This document shows positions 1-11,193 of a stretch of 64,000 bases of DNA, one piece after another (position 1 is the first letter of the stretch; each line of letters opens with the position of its first letter). The notes under the pieces are model-generated. The model saw only the letters and a program-made list of their open reading frames with translations. It did not search any database and was not told the DNA's origin. Source of the stretch: Archegozetes longisetosus (Eukaryota > Arthropoda > Arachnida > Sarcoptiformes > Trhypochthoniidae); the NCBI GenBank assembly GCA_018873245.2, contig JAEMBT020000003.1:1851843-1915842 (forward strand), read 5' to 3'. The position numbers and the translations under genes are program-made.

Positions 1-1116
1 TTCATAACTCAAGGCTTTTGTCCCCAAGCAACTGAATTACCATAAGATTCAATTAGAATCCGTGCCATACGTCTATACAGATTGAATATTTTTATTAATA
101 TAGTACTCTAGATCATAACAAATTGCAGGTATCCAATATGTCAGTACTGACTCCTCCTTGTTATAAGATTATAAGATGTAGTTCAAATTTCATTGACTAT
201 TCAGTATCTTAGAGAAATCGTTTGTGCCCGAAGACTTGTACTGCATAGAAGACGTAATGATTTGAACAAGTTGTTTTTAATTGAGCCGAACTTAACAAGT
301 CGACCAAATACTCAGATCGAGCCAAAGAGATAATAAAATGACATGAGCGACTTAGTGTCACCAGCAATTTTGGTAACAAGAGAGCCATAGGTTCCCATAC
401 CTACAGTTTAAGCTTCACAGAATGTTAATAGTCTTTACCCATTTCGGAACTATTAGATTTGATCTTATTTGTCTTATGGTCCCTTATGATTCTATAAAGG
501 TATTAGAGTTAAAAATTGACCCATCGTTTACATAATAAATGTAAGAAGTAAGTTTGTGAGCTCTACAAATAGACACTTCGGCTTATAGCTGCTTCAGTTT
601 TTATAAATTATTTCCTGCTATAATACTGTATTAGTCAAGTTTAAGCACTCACTTACCTTACACTTAAAAATAACACAGTTTAAACAATTTAAGATCTAAA
701 CAAAATTTAACTTAAATTTGATTTGATTCTCACCAATACATGCGTTTTACAGATTTTACGCCAAAATTTCATAGTGTTAGGGCTTTTAAGCGCTTTTATT
801 TAGATTACTCAATTTCTTAATAAACTAGTGATTGATTTTTAATATAATTAAAGGATGAATATTTGTTAATTAAATTCCTATTCGATTAGGATCACATCAT
901 AATAAGACTCAAAATGATGTGAAGTCTTTCTCGATTTTGAACTTTTGTAAAAGTGAACCAGAGTTGCAAAGTTTTTATTAATGTATTAATGTTTTGTCAT
1001 GAATAAATCTGAACTAAAGTTACTAAAATTTTCAGTAATCAAATGAGATAACAAATATTCCAATAAAAAATTTTATTTACGAAAACACTAAAAAATTACA
1101 AATTTTTCTCCAATTT
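1..1116. other. Non-genic 3' flank of the SLC26 gene
   Basis: AT-rich sequence with no open reading frame of note, no recognisable repeat ends and no RNA gene that I can see. It lies beyond the poly(A) signal of the minus-strand SLC26 gene. Confidence 0.6.
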
Positions 1117-1122
1117 TTTATT
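1117..1122 (-). terminator. Poly(A) signal AATAAA of the SLC26 gene
   Basis: Read on the minus strand this is AATAAA, about 64 bases after the TGA stop of the SLC26 gene. It is the first such hexamer after the stop. The assignment rests on position only. Confidence 0.5.
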
Positions 1123-1185
1123 TAATATTAGTCATCAGCCAATGTAACCTAAGGCATTTTTAAAGTTGTAACTCATAAATGTTGA

Positions 1186-4100
1186 TCATCTGAGACTAAC
1201 GACTGCGTCGTGAATTGTAGCGAATATATGTCTACTCTTAATAGTTTCAAAAAACTTAGTTCTTTCAAAAAGTTCGATCACATGTATCGGACATGAGGCC
1301 AAACAAACAAAAACTTTCTGTTCTTCAAGTGTTTTAATCATATCTATAATGGTCTCGACACCAGAATTGTCCATAAATGGCACACACGACAAGTCTATTA
1401 TCACGGCTTCAGGTTTTAATTGAGGCTTATTTTCATCACTATAATTAATTATTAAAATAAAACTTTGAGTAAATTTCTTAATTATAATAATTGTAAGCAA
1501 TTACCTGTCAATCGGATTAACTAAATTGAAAACTTGAGTCTTGAAGTTATCAATACTTAAGTAAAATATTGGAGAAGAGAAGCGAAATATTTTTATGTCA
1601 TTAATATCTTCAGCATTTTTGTATTTCTTCAAATCAACATAAATCTCAGTCATAGGCAAAGAACCCAAAAGTGAAGAAGTAGGTCTTTAATTTAGAGAAT
1701 ATTTTTAATTATAACGAAAGTGTTTGGTAATAAGGTACTGGAACAGAACGGCGGACTAGGTTTAATCAACTTTTTAAAGTATTTAGGCTTTATGAATATA
1801 TTATAGTAGTATATCATTTTAAAGTTTATTTCCCTGTCTTCCCCTTTCTATCAACCAAATCGATAATTAATTAATAGTATCAAAATGTCGGTTGATAAAC
1901 AAACAGCTCTGCGAAAACGCATTGGCATTTTCTTTCAAAATAATATAAGAGAAGGTAAACTTTTACTTTCAATAATTTTTTAAGAGAAAATGTCGGCCGA
2001 ACTATGATATATGAGGCAATGAAAAGAGTAGATAATGGAATTAGTTTGGACAGAAGACCTGGAAGTGTTAGTAATAACGCTATACCCGAAAAAGTCAAAG
2101 AGAAAATTATTAAGGAATGCGTTAATCAGGTTACAAAAAGCGAGGCGTCTATAACCAAAAAAATTCAAAATTAGCAATCATAGTGTAAAAAAGATTCCTT
2201 TGAATGCTGAACTTAAGAAGAAAAAGAGAATCAAAGCACCAAAAAGTAGTGAAAGCCAAAAGAAACGCCAAAAGAAATGTTTAGAAAGGTTAAGACGAGG
2301 TCTGTTTAAGCCATCTGAAAATGTTGAAATCATTATTGATGATAAGACATATCTCACTCTTGATGGCTCTGACAGTTATAATGATTATTATTATTCTCAA
2401 GATGGAGCAGAAGTATCTGATTCTATAAAGTACAAATTCGTTACCAAATTTCCCCAAAAAGTCTTGGTTTGGGCTGCGCTGAGTAGTCAAGGTCTCTCTT
2501 AAGTTTTCATTACAAAGTCGGGCAATGCTATTAATTCTCAAACTTATATAAAAGAATGTATTGAAAAAAGATTGACTAAGTTTATCAGTAAATATCATGA
2601 TGACGGCAATTTCATATTTTGGCCAGACTTGGCGTCATCACATTATGCTAAACAAACACATGAAGAGTTGAAACGCCTTAAAATCAACGTAGTCCCAAAA
2701 AATTGTAATCCTCCAAACTACCATAGGTTAGAGCTATTGAGCATTACTGGGCAATTTTGAAAAAAAAAGTTTGCAAAAATGGTTGGAGAGCTGAATCTAT
2801 TGAGGAATTGATTAAAAAAATCAAATCAGAGCTGAGAGAAACTTGGCCAAAAGTCTGCCAGAGCCTCATGAGGAGTGTCAAGACTAAAGTCCGCAAAGCT
2901 GCCGATCACGGGTCACTATCGCTAATTAATTAATCTAGTTTCAATCCTGAATAATTTTTCTATAGACTGATTAAGTATAATGAGTTTATGTAAGCTAGTT
3001 TATCATTAAAGAGTAATTGAATCCAGTCCGCCGTTCTGTTCCAGTACCTTATTCAAACGAATATATCTTACAAAACAAGTCTAATGAGTATAACAAGTAT
3101 TGAAACACTTATGCCAACAATGAGTCCGAGATCAACGTCCAATAATATGACCGATAGAAATGTTGTCATCCATGATATCTATAAATAATTAGTCGGTTAT
3201 ATAATACTATTAGATAATAGTTCGATAAATAGATAACTGACAGCATCGAGTTTTGACACGAACCAAATTCTTTTGAAATCTGCGATTTGTAGAAACATAG
3301 CTTTGAGTGCAATCAAAATAATACACGACAGAGTACTCTAAATACCGAAAAATCAATCATTTATTAATTGAAAAGTCTATTACTTTTCATAAATTAGTTC
3401 ATACTTTTGGTAAATGATAAAGAAATGGAGCCAACAATAGAAGTACTAATAAAATGACAGCACATGAAACTATTCCAGCGATTTGTGTTTTACCACCAAC
3501 TCGTTCTTGTATTGTACTTCTTGACAGTGAGGCCGATGCCGAATATGCGAGAAAAAAAGATGATACTACGTTTGCAGTGCCTAATGCTATCAACTCTTGA
3601 TTTGCATTTATTTCGTATTTATGTTTTTTGGCGAATAGCTTAGCTAACGATAGCGATATTGAGAAACAAACTATCCCTATGATTACACAATCAATGAATA
3701 TATCAGGAATTAAGTCCAAACGAGGAATCGTTGGCTCTGGAAAACTATAAATGGGTGAATAATATATTTTTATATATCATTAGTTTTAACGTTGGTTTGT
3801 CTAATATTGAAAGTTGTTTAGAAAATTATTTAATTACATTTGTAACTGATTATCGATTAGAAAGTAATTGTGATATACATTCGAATTCGAATGTGTATTA
3901 TTTAAAGGCCTTTCGACAATTTTTTGAAACAGAATATTTATGAAAAGTATTTCCTATATGAAGATTGTTAAGAGTTATAATGATATCAGTTATGACTCCT
4001 AACTTATAAGTTTAATATAGTAACGAATGAGTGTATACCCTGTCGGAACATTTCCTACAACGTTCACTTTAAAATTTTTCTCAAAATTGAATGTCCACGA

Positions 4101-5788
4101 AATTAGTATTGAAAATATAATAATCAATAAATCGATTGGTATCGGAAATGAGATTCTCTTTTTAATCCGAGGTTCGACCCATTCCTTGAATATCAGTAGT
4201 AGTGTTATGAGTAATAACGAAAATAGAAATGTCGACCAATTTGTTTGACCCAAGTTTTTGTGTATCTGCATCCATGTCTATGGGGAAAATTGAGTTCGAT
4301 ACTCTGACAAACTTGTTTAACCATTTTCGACATTTAATCACAAAATTATCTCAAGATTGCTCTTAAGAACTCATTGATAAATAAAATATTAGATCATAAT
4401 TTGAACTTGTGAGTGACTTAATTGTTAGCTTTAAATAAGATTTTCTTCTTGAAAATTAGAGACTACTACGTGAGCTCAAGGATCAAGGATTTTCTAATAC
4501 ACTATCATTGATAAAGTCTTTCTATTTCAAAGTGAATTAGATTAAGATATAGATTTTTCCTCAGTCATAGTTGATAATTAACTGTCTTTCATGAAGAACA
4601 CACTCGAGGCTCAACTGACGCTTGAAAAATAATTGAAGGACAAATCAGTATACAAGAACCTCCTCAAAGTAGCAAGCCTTCACACCTGAAAATATGTTGG
4701 CACTGTTCCTGATACTCTCATGTGTCAGGTTAAGCCTCAAATAGTTAGTACTTAACTATTAGCTCAACATGTCTTCATTTAGCGCACTAAGACTTTCTGT
4801 CAGCAAAATAACAACGATAAAATATTTTCCTAGTAGGTTAAGTTAAAGGTTGCTATTATTAAATAATTTGCAACTAAAAACTTATTTTATTTAAAGTCTA
4901 TCAAACTATAGATTCATAAACTTTTAAAATCAGTTTCATTGACAAAATCATTTGAATTTTTTAATTAGGACATACCTTAATCAGTTTTAAAGGTCCACTT
5001 CTTTGATTAGCTATGCTGAGGCCAAGAATATTATTCATTTGAGAGGTCGTGACATGAAAGGCAACACCAGTCGACAAACCAGAAACTAAATGATCAGAAA
5101 GTATGAGAGAAAGTGAACCCAATCTGAGAAAACCCATTGCCATCTGTATGAAACCGGTGACAATACAAACAGAAGTCAAGGCTTCTAAAGTAGTCGGTGG
5201 CCAATCCGTAACAATACTTTCATTACTAGTTTCGTTCAAGACTGGAGTACGAGTCGCAACTGACCCCAATTTAGTTGCAGTATTGCTTAACATAAGACTC
5301 GCCACAGCGAAAGTACCGATTGATATGTGACGTGAAGTTCCCATCAATGCATAGATTAATACTGGAAAAAATGAAACATAGAGTCCGTTAACTGCATCTA
5401 AACCAGCGAGTAGTGAATATGCAATTCCTTGTGGGATATGAAATATAGATATTGTGATTCCAGTGATTAAATCTGGCAATAAATCTGTTTTGATCCGATA
5501 TTTTGGTAACCAATTAATAATTGGAAATAACGATAACAACCATGAGATGAATGAAAAGTTTTTCCATGAATTGTTGAATTGATAACTTGATTGTCGAATG
5601 AATGAAACCCTTTCTTGAGGTAGTCGTCCATATTTGACTTGAAAGTCTTCCCAATCGATAGCATCACGTTTTATAGAAATTAGTTCATAAAATCTTTCTT
5701 CCTTCGTGTTATTAATAGGTTTTTGTCCTTGATCTCTGGCATAAATATTAAGCGATGTTTTACCATTTAGAGCGTTATTAGATTCCAT
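1186..5788 (-). CDS. SLC26/SulP anion transporter with STAS domain, 7 coding exons
   Basis: The coding exons join as 5788-4976, 4277-4039, 3744-3405, 3337-3242, 3178-3072, 1684-1505 and 1438-1186. Every junction is GT-AG and in phase, giving 2028 nt and 675 aa, a normal length for the family. The N-terminus has the SulP core (GLYVSFFPVLIYALMG, then TSRHISIGTFAV). The middle exons give VVGNVPTGFPEP, NQELIALGTANVVSSFF and the SLSRSTIQE segment, followed by LLDVDLGLIVGISVSIL. The last two exons form the cytoplasmic STAS domain (KIFRFSSPIFYLSIDNF, then VIIDLSCVPFMDNSGVETI). Family members exchange sulfate, chloride, bicarbonate or oxalate across the plasma membrane; the substrate here is not decidable. 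The start is the first ATG of a long open exon whose N-terminal tail precedes the first membrane span. The GTCAGT donor at 3241 is weak. Intron 5 (1685-3071) carries a transposon. Confidence 0.92.
1733..3049 (+). mobile_element. Decayed Tc1/mariner-superfamily element inside SLC26 intron 5
   Basis: The element has perfect 25-bp terminal inverted repeats (1733-1757 and 3025-3049, starting AGGTACTGGAACAG) flanked by TA on both sides (1731-1732, 3050-3051). At 1317 bp it is the usual full length for a Tc1/mariner element. It lies in the opposite orientation to the SLC26 gene and is fully contained in one intron. Confidence 0.9.
1885..2932 (+). pseudogene. Broken Tc1/mariner-type (DDE) transposase
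   Basis: The frame opens MSVDKQTALRKRIGIFFQN and is soon frameshifted. Later pieces include SLDRRPGSVS (DNA-binding region), IIIDDKTYLTL around the first catalytic Asp (about 2331-2361), and FWPDLASSHYAKQTHEEL with the second catalytic Asp (about 2617-2670). The third catalytic residue lies in IEHYWAIL, which is only readable after another frameshift near 2735. If that shift is allowed, the Asp-Glu spacing counts as 37 residues, suggesting a DD37E-type relative. At least three frame breaks make the copy inactive. Confidence 0.85.
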
Positions 5789-7229
5789 TCGTTTAATTGT
5801 AAAAGTTTTCTTCTATCCGGATATACATATCAATATACTTATAACGACTATTTCTGATTAAAGTCTTATAATAGTATATCTCTAATGTTGATTTTGCTCA
5901 TGTTTTAGATTTCTTTAATTGTCTCGCCTACTTATAAAACTGCTTATCATAGAAAAATGATATTTACATAAACTCTCATGAACTTTTATGAGTACTCTTC
6001 AATTCAAAATTAATCGTTTGGAGAGCACTTACTTCAGTCAAACTAGAGATATAAGGGAGAAGAAAACTAAGCATGCTATCTTATTCTTCTAATCCCAGGG
6101 GTCATAAATACTCTAAAAAGTTAATAACCAATCTTAGAGATGTTCAACTCCAAAGTTTGAATTATTTTTTACTATTTTTATTTTATTTCTGTTTTATTTT
6201 ATCTTCCATTTGAATGAATGTCGGAACGCATAGGTATTTCGAGTTTATGAGTCTGAAAATTAGATAACATTCGTAAGAAAGAACTAGTTTTTAAAGTATT
6301 GAACACTATATGTCCACAATAATTATTATAACGTGAGATGACCATTTTATGTTCTCCAAAGTTATTATATAAATAACATGAAAAGAGGGCTCAACATTCC
6401 CCTACACCTATTGCACTGCAGCGTCATCCCCTTAACCTAACTTAACTAATTTAACCTAATATAATATTATTGTTATCGATTCAGTTAAGTTACTTAAACA
6501 AAGTTAGGTGTTTATCACGAGTTGGGCGTGAGGGATGCTGCACTCTATTCTCGCGTGTTATCATCATTTACGATGATCAAAATGTAGACACTTAACAAAT
6601 TATAAAGGAGTTTATGTTAATGCAATGTCCAATGAACGGGATGTGGAAAGTAGAATATCTTGGAAACTGGAAGCCTATTTCAATGAAATTTTATGAGCTG
6701 AGGTCTGGAGAATGAGAAAGCTGCTTTGTTTCTTCCTTATATTCCCAGTTCAACCGAATAGTTATGCAAAATACCTGAATATCTAAAATCTATCTGACAT
6801 TTTGAATCAGATTCATTATAAAACTAAGCAAGGTATCAGATTTTTAACTTTCAAATCATTGCTTTCCAAAACTGTTCAAAAAATCAAATCAAAACATTAA
6901 TTTGCCAACAAATCCACGATAAATACTACTTAAGAGCCTTTCAATGAGATTGTGCCTGTTTGAATTAGCGTATTGTATCTGATTTTGGTATCCAATAAAG
7001 GACATTGACTGATACACTTATGTTGTTCAGTATTGACGTTAACTTAACATTTCCAGGCTTCTGTTTTAGATGTCTTTCAATTAGTCCTCAGCTATAATTA
7101 GTTTCATAACAATCAATCGATAGAGTGCTTGGATAAGGGATAAGTATATCAGGTAATATTGTAAATAACTTTAGTTTTATAACAGCTTTATTATCAATAA
7201 ATATTTACAAAAATACTAAAGTTTTCTGG
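5789..7229. other. Intergenic region upstream of SLC26
   Basis: No gene seen. At about 6395-6560 there is a slightly GC-richer block whose ends look like degenerate inverted copies (GCACTGCAGCGTCATCCC against GGGATGCTGCACTC) around TTAACCTAACTTAAC-like sequence, probably an old MITE. The SLC26 promoter and 5'-UTR should lie just above 5788, but I see no convincing core element. Confidence 0.4.
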
Positions 7230-7237
7230 TATAGCTA

Positions 7238-7806
7238 TAAAGACCACGATTTTCGGGTAAACCCGAATCTTCCCGATAATTCTTGCCGATTTTAGCTAAA
7301 ATGTTTTCGGGTGAAAACCGAAAATCTCCGAATATTCCTAACTTTTAGAAGTATGAAACCTCAAACTTAGAAATAAAAAGTACACGTGATTTTGCTTTGA
7401 TAGATATTTATTTTGATATTTATGATAAATAAAAGTAAATAAATATGCCTAAATAGAAAAGAACATTAGATCCTAATTTTTCAATAGTTGCTCTTAATTT
7501 ATTATGCATTGTATTTGGAAGTTTAGGCGCTAAAAGATCTTTTAGCAAATTTCGTAATGTTTTAACTTTCAAATGCACTAAACTTAATCTTGAAAACTTC
7601 AAAAGATCAACTATATCATATTTCAATGGTGATATCGAATGTCATTTCTCTAATTATTAGTCAAACTAATTGTACATGTAGTTACAATTGAATCAATAAC
7701 ATTTTTTTATGAAACCCGAAGACTCCCGAAATTTACTTTTAAAAGTAACACCCGAAAAGACCAGCCGAATTTCGTTAAAAATAACGCCCGAAAATCGTGA
7801 TCTCTA
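7238..7806. mobile_element. hAT-like nonautonomous element, TAGAGACCACG-type ends
   Basis: The terminal inverted repeats start TAAAGACCACGATTTTCGGG and end with its imperfect complement (CCCGAAAATCGTGATCTCTA). A perfect 8-bp duplication TATAGCTA flanks the element at 7230-7237 and 7807-7814, the hAT hallmark. Subterminal CCCGAA and CGGGT motifs recur several times near both ends. The 569-bp interior has a short minus-strand open frame of 68 codons without a recognisable domain. A reverse-oriented, diverged relative is at about 48228-48690. Confidence 0.82.
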
Positions 7807-7881
7807 TATAGCTATAAATTAATAAACAAATCGATTCTATTTAATGCAATCCATTCTAACAATTTTAAAATTTGAATTTTA

Positions 7882-8309
7882 TCAAATTAAAATCTTAAAA
7901 ACATGCTGTCGAGTTTCTTGAAAACTTGACGCAGAATTTTTCAAATGAAACTTTTGTTCTCCATGAACTTCTTTCTCATATTCCGCGTTATATTTTTCGA
8001 CTAATACTTTACAACCAGCTGTGTAACTAACTGCTTGGATAACACATGATTCGAGAGGATATAGAAAACAGTATAAATTCCTTTTGGCAGAATCAGGCAA
8101 TTTTTTAAGATTATTCTTCAACAGATAGTCATAATTCTTAATAACATTACTGATGCGTTCCAAATAAGGTGGGTACAATTTGTGATTTCATGTTCGTGTG
8201 CATAAAAACATTTAAGCCTTCTTCCAGTGGTTTCAACTCGAAATAGTTTGAAGGAATTGATAATACCATTGGTAGACAGATTGAGGGGGTCATCAAAAAC
8301 ATTTTATTT
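7882..8309 (-). pseudogene. Pseudogene of a small cysteine-rich secreted protein
   Basis: The minus strand from 8309 reads MFLMTPSICLPMVLSIPS and then NYFELKP, a near match to the signal peptide and N-terminus of the intact 146-aa gene at 61825-62265. Frame changes around 8180-8230 then break the sequence. The remaining part (8178-7882) keeps LESCVIQAVSYTAGCKVLVEKY, aligned with WESCVLKVVSTTPGCKVALEQF of the intact copy, but has lost the LCC pair and the C-terminal cysteines. A TATA-like motif (TATATAAA, 8364-8357) still lies about 50 bases upstream. Function unknown. Confidence 0.75.
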
Positions 8310-8356
8310 AATTTCAATTAATTTGACTTATTTCTTAATAAACGAATTGATTTTAT

Positions 8357-8364
8357 TTTATATA
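8357..8364 (-). promoter_or_regulatory. TATA-like box upstream of the secreted-protein pseudogene
   Basis: TATATAAA on the minus strand, about 48-55 bases before the relict start codon at 8309. The intact paralogue has a comparable ATATAAAG at 62359-62352. Confidence 0.35.
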
Positions 8365-8397
8365 CTCTAAACACTAATATTTGCTCTATATATATAT

Positions 8398-9423
8398 CGT
8401 CAGCTCGGTGCTATAAGGTTCTAAATGCTTTTTTTTCCCGAAAATGAAATATTGATGATTTCAAAATCTCTATAAAATTCTGTATCCATTTATATAATAT
8501 AAGTTCGAATATTCGCTATATTTTTCGAAAAAATTACAATGCAATAAAGTTCCATCTGTTTTCAGATGAAAAAGTTAGTGCTATAAGGTTCTAAATAGAT
8601 TATTTACTAGTTTCAGCTAATAATCTGTCTTAAATTAAATTTTTGAAATGACGATTGAAAAATGAAATAATAGAACATTTTATCTACGAATGTATTTTTA
8701 GAATATTCTTTAGTTAGTTCGTTATAATTCCTATTAATGATTATTAATTATCACTTATAATTTGCAATATATAGGAAATGATTTCCATTGGTTTTGAGTA
8801 TGCTTTTAGACTAGATTCGAGCTTCAACTCATAGTGTGATTCATTAATTTAGTGAATTAAAATGTTCTATTTTGAAGTTATATTTATAAATTACATAAAT
8901 TAATGAGTTTATAATTTAAGTGCGCTTATTAAGATTATTAAAGTTTTGTGAAATTGTGTTATATTTTGAGTTCTATTCAAAATTTTTCATCGGATTTTGA
9001 TTGGTTAACATTTTTGAATATCAAATAATTTTTCAGCAAATAATAATAATTTAGAATTCATTGAATTTATGAAAAATATGTTGCTTCATTTTTTAAATAA
9101 AAAAATATAAATTCATCAAAATATTATCCAAATATTGATAATTTTAAAGTTTTTTTTATAATAGAACTTTATAGCACTAACTTTTTACTTTAATTTCAGT
9201 GCAATAAAGTTCTTAATTAAAAAACTATTATATATTAGTTCAATAAAATATTTTTCAGGTTTGATTTGGATCCAGTTATAAGTAGACCCGAAGCCTTTTA
9301 ACCAATTGTATTATCGACATTAAGTTTCTCCATCACACTTAAGTACTATGAATTGTTGAACTTTGAAGTCATTTTTCTCGAAATTGTTTTTTCACTTTAG
9401 AACCTTATAGTATTCAACTGACG
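8398..9423. mobile_element. Nonautonomous DNA element with CGTCAG ends and repeated subterminal motif
   Basis: The left end reads CGTCAGCTCGGTGCTATAAG and then GTTCTAAA. The right end is its inverted counterpart (TTTAGAACCTTATAGTATTC followed by AACTGACG). The motif GTGCTATAAGGTTCTAAAT recurs inside the element near 8578, and inverted forms occur near 9165. There is no coding capacity. It abuts the fold-back element at 9424. Confidence 0.65.
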
Positions 9424-9710
9424 ATATGTTACAGTAATTTGCCGAAATGAGTGAATTCTAGAGTTAACCAGTGATTTCTGGAATTTCGGCAATTACAGAT
9501 TTCTACAGAAACCTGTGATTTCTAGAAATTACTCACTTAGTTTAGGGAATTCTAAAATAAACTGATAAAAGCTAGAGATTTCCAGAATTTATTTTCTCCC
9601 TTTAGTGAGATTTTTAAAAGTTACACTATTAATAATTTCTATTACTCTCCAAATTTTTTAACTTGCAAATTAGTACTGAAAGTTTTATTTAAAAATTACA
9701 ATACAAAATC

Positions 9711-10176
9711 GGTAGAAGTTTAGTTTATGGACGCCACTTGATCTAGATGGTGGTGCCATCAATGAATAGGGTAATGTGTCCCATTAACGAAAATATGAGG
9801 CATATGGCACGGAAGTCCGTGGTTCTTGAGATATTTAAGTTCAAAGTCAATGATTTCCCATAGACGTAATGTTAAATTTTTTTGGTTAGGTTAGGTTAGG
9901 TTATATCATGTCAGGTCAGTTCGTCGATAATGGAGCCTAACGTGTGAACGAGCTGGCGACTGTACCTACCATGTTAGTCAGATGGCGAACTACCCACCCC
10001 CTCTGCGCGCGTGTAATATATATATATATATATATACAATGGTTTTTTATCTGTATCTTCTGAACCAAAGACTTCCCCGCTATATGAGCTATATATATGC
10101 TAATGGGAGATCATATGCTATTCATCGATAGCATCTTTGTATAGATTCATTGGCGTCCATAAACTAAACTATTACC
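9711..10176. mobile_element. Nested element with 26-bp ends and 8-bp target duplication
   Basis: Left end GGTAGAAGTTTAGTTTATGG (then ACGCCA); the right end is the complement with two mismatches (20 bp perfect: 9717-9736 against 10151-10170). The 8-bp duplication ACAAAATC is perfect at 9703-9710 and 10177-10184, so it inserted into the left arm of the fold-back element. The interior carries a TTAGG-like run (about 9889-9902) and a (TA)n tract (10016-10035), but no gene. Confidence 0.85.
9889..9902 (+). repeat. Short (TTAGG)n-like interstitial run
   Basis: Three tandem TTAGG-type units (GGTTAGGTTAGGTTA) lie inside the nested element. TTAGG is the ancestral arthropod telomere unit, but such short runs are common inside arthropod transposons, so this is no evidence of a telomere. 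Confidence 0.4.
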
Positions 10177-10620
10177 ACAAAATCTTAAGATATTACAATT
10201 ACCGCGCTGTAACGCTACTGCACTGTAACGTTCGTTCTTCACTTATGAGAATATTCTTTCTGACAGAAAACAGATCTTGAGCACTGAGAACATTGAAAAG
10301 TATAACGTAAATAAATTCAATACAGCGTGGTAATTGTAATATCTTAAGATTTTGTATTGTAATTTTTCAAATAAAACCTTCAGTACTAATTTGCAAGTCA
10401 AAAAATGTGGAGAGTAATAGAAATTATTAATAGTGTAAATTTTAAAAATTTCACTGAAGGGAGAAAATAAATTCTGGAAATCTCTACCTTTTATCAGTTT
10501 ATTTTAGAATTTCCTAAATTGAGTGAGTAATTTCTAGAAATCTGTAACTTATTGCCGAAATTCCAGAAATCACTGGTTAACTCTAGAATTCACTCATTTC
10601 GGCAAATTACTGTAACATAT

Positions 10621-11193
10621 AACATATTACAGAAAGTGTGTGAATCAGTGCGCATGCTATTAATTGATTTAATTGTTTCGGTTATAATTTGGTATTGTAG
10701 ATGGATTTCATGTGATCATCATTTGCAATTGCTTACAGTTCTGTAAATTTAAAGGTGCTTCTCAGTCTAAAGGTTGTAAAGATTATAGTTATGAAATAGG
10801 GAAGAAACTAAACTAAAGTAAGATTGTTTTCGATAATATGATCAATTATAACTTTAGTTCTGACAACAAACAGCGAGTTTCACTTTAAAGCTTTAATGAA
10901 CATAATATTTTAGTTATGATAATCAATGATCAAAACTATGGTTGCGAAAAAATGCCGAAAGTTTATATTATAATTTAATATTTCGGAAATCGAATAAAAT
11001 ATTAAAATTTAGTTTCATTCTTAATACGAAACTTAAAAATAATTGCTTCGAATCTTCAAAGTTCTTGTACTAATTACATATTTATTAAGCAATAAAGTAA
11101 TCGCTTTATAATCTCAATAATAATCATAGACTAGTGTGACTTCAGTAAAAATCTTGTACAAGTAAATTTAAGTTTTGGATATTTAATTATATA
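10621..11193. other. Gap between the fold-back element and mariner
   Basis: AT-rich sequence. I see no gene and no repeat ends here. Confidence 0.5.

Larger units (their letters stand above)
9424..10620. mobile_element. Fold-back (long inverted repeat) DNA element, disrupted by a nested insertion
   Basis: The outer arms are inverted copies running inward from ATATGTTACAGTAATTTGCC at 9424 and from its complement ending at 10620. The similarity continues for roughly 300 bp per arm (for example GATTTCTGGAATTTCGGCAA in one arm against its complement in the other). The left arm is interrupted at 9710 by a second element and resumes at 10177. The arms contain no coding sequence. Confidence 0.8.

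Noticed and set aside
10552-10746. Open frame of 64 codons
   Set aside because: Starts within the terminal arm of the fold-back element and has no recognisable domain.
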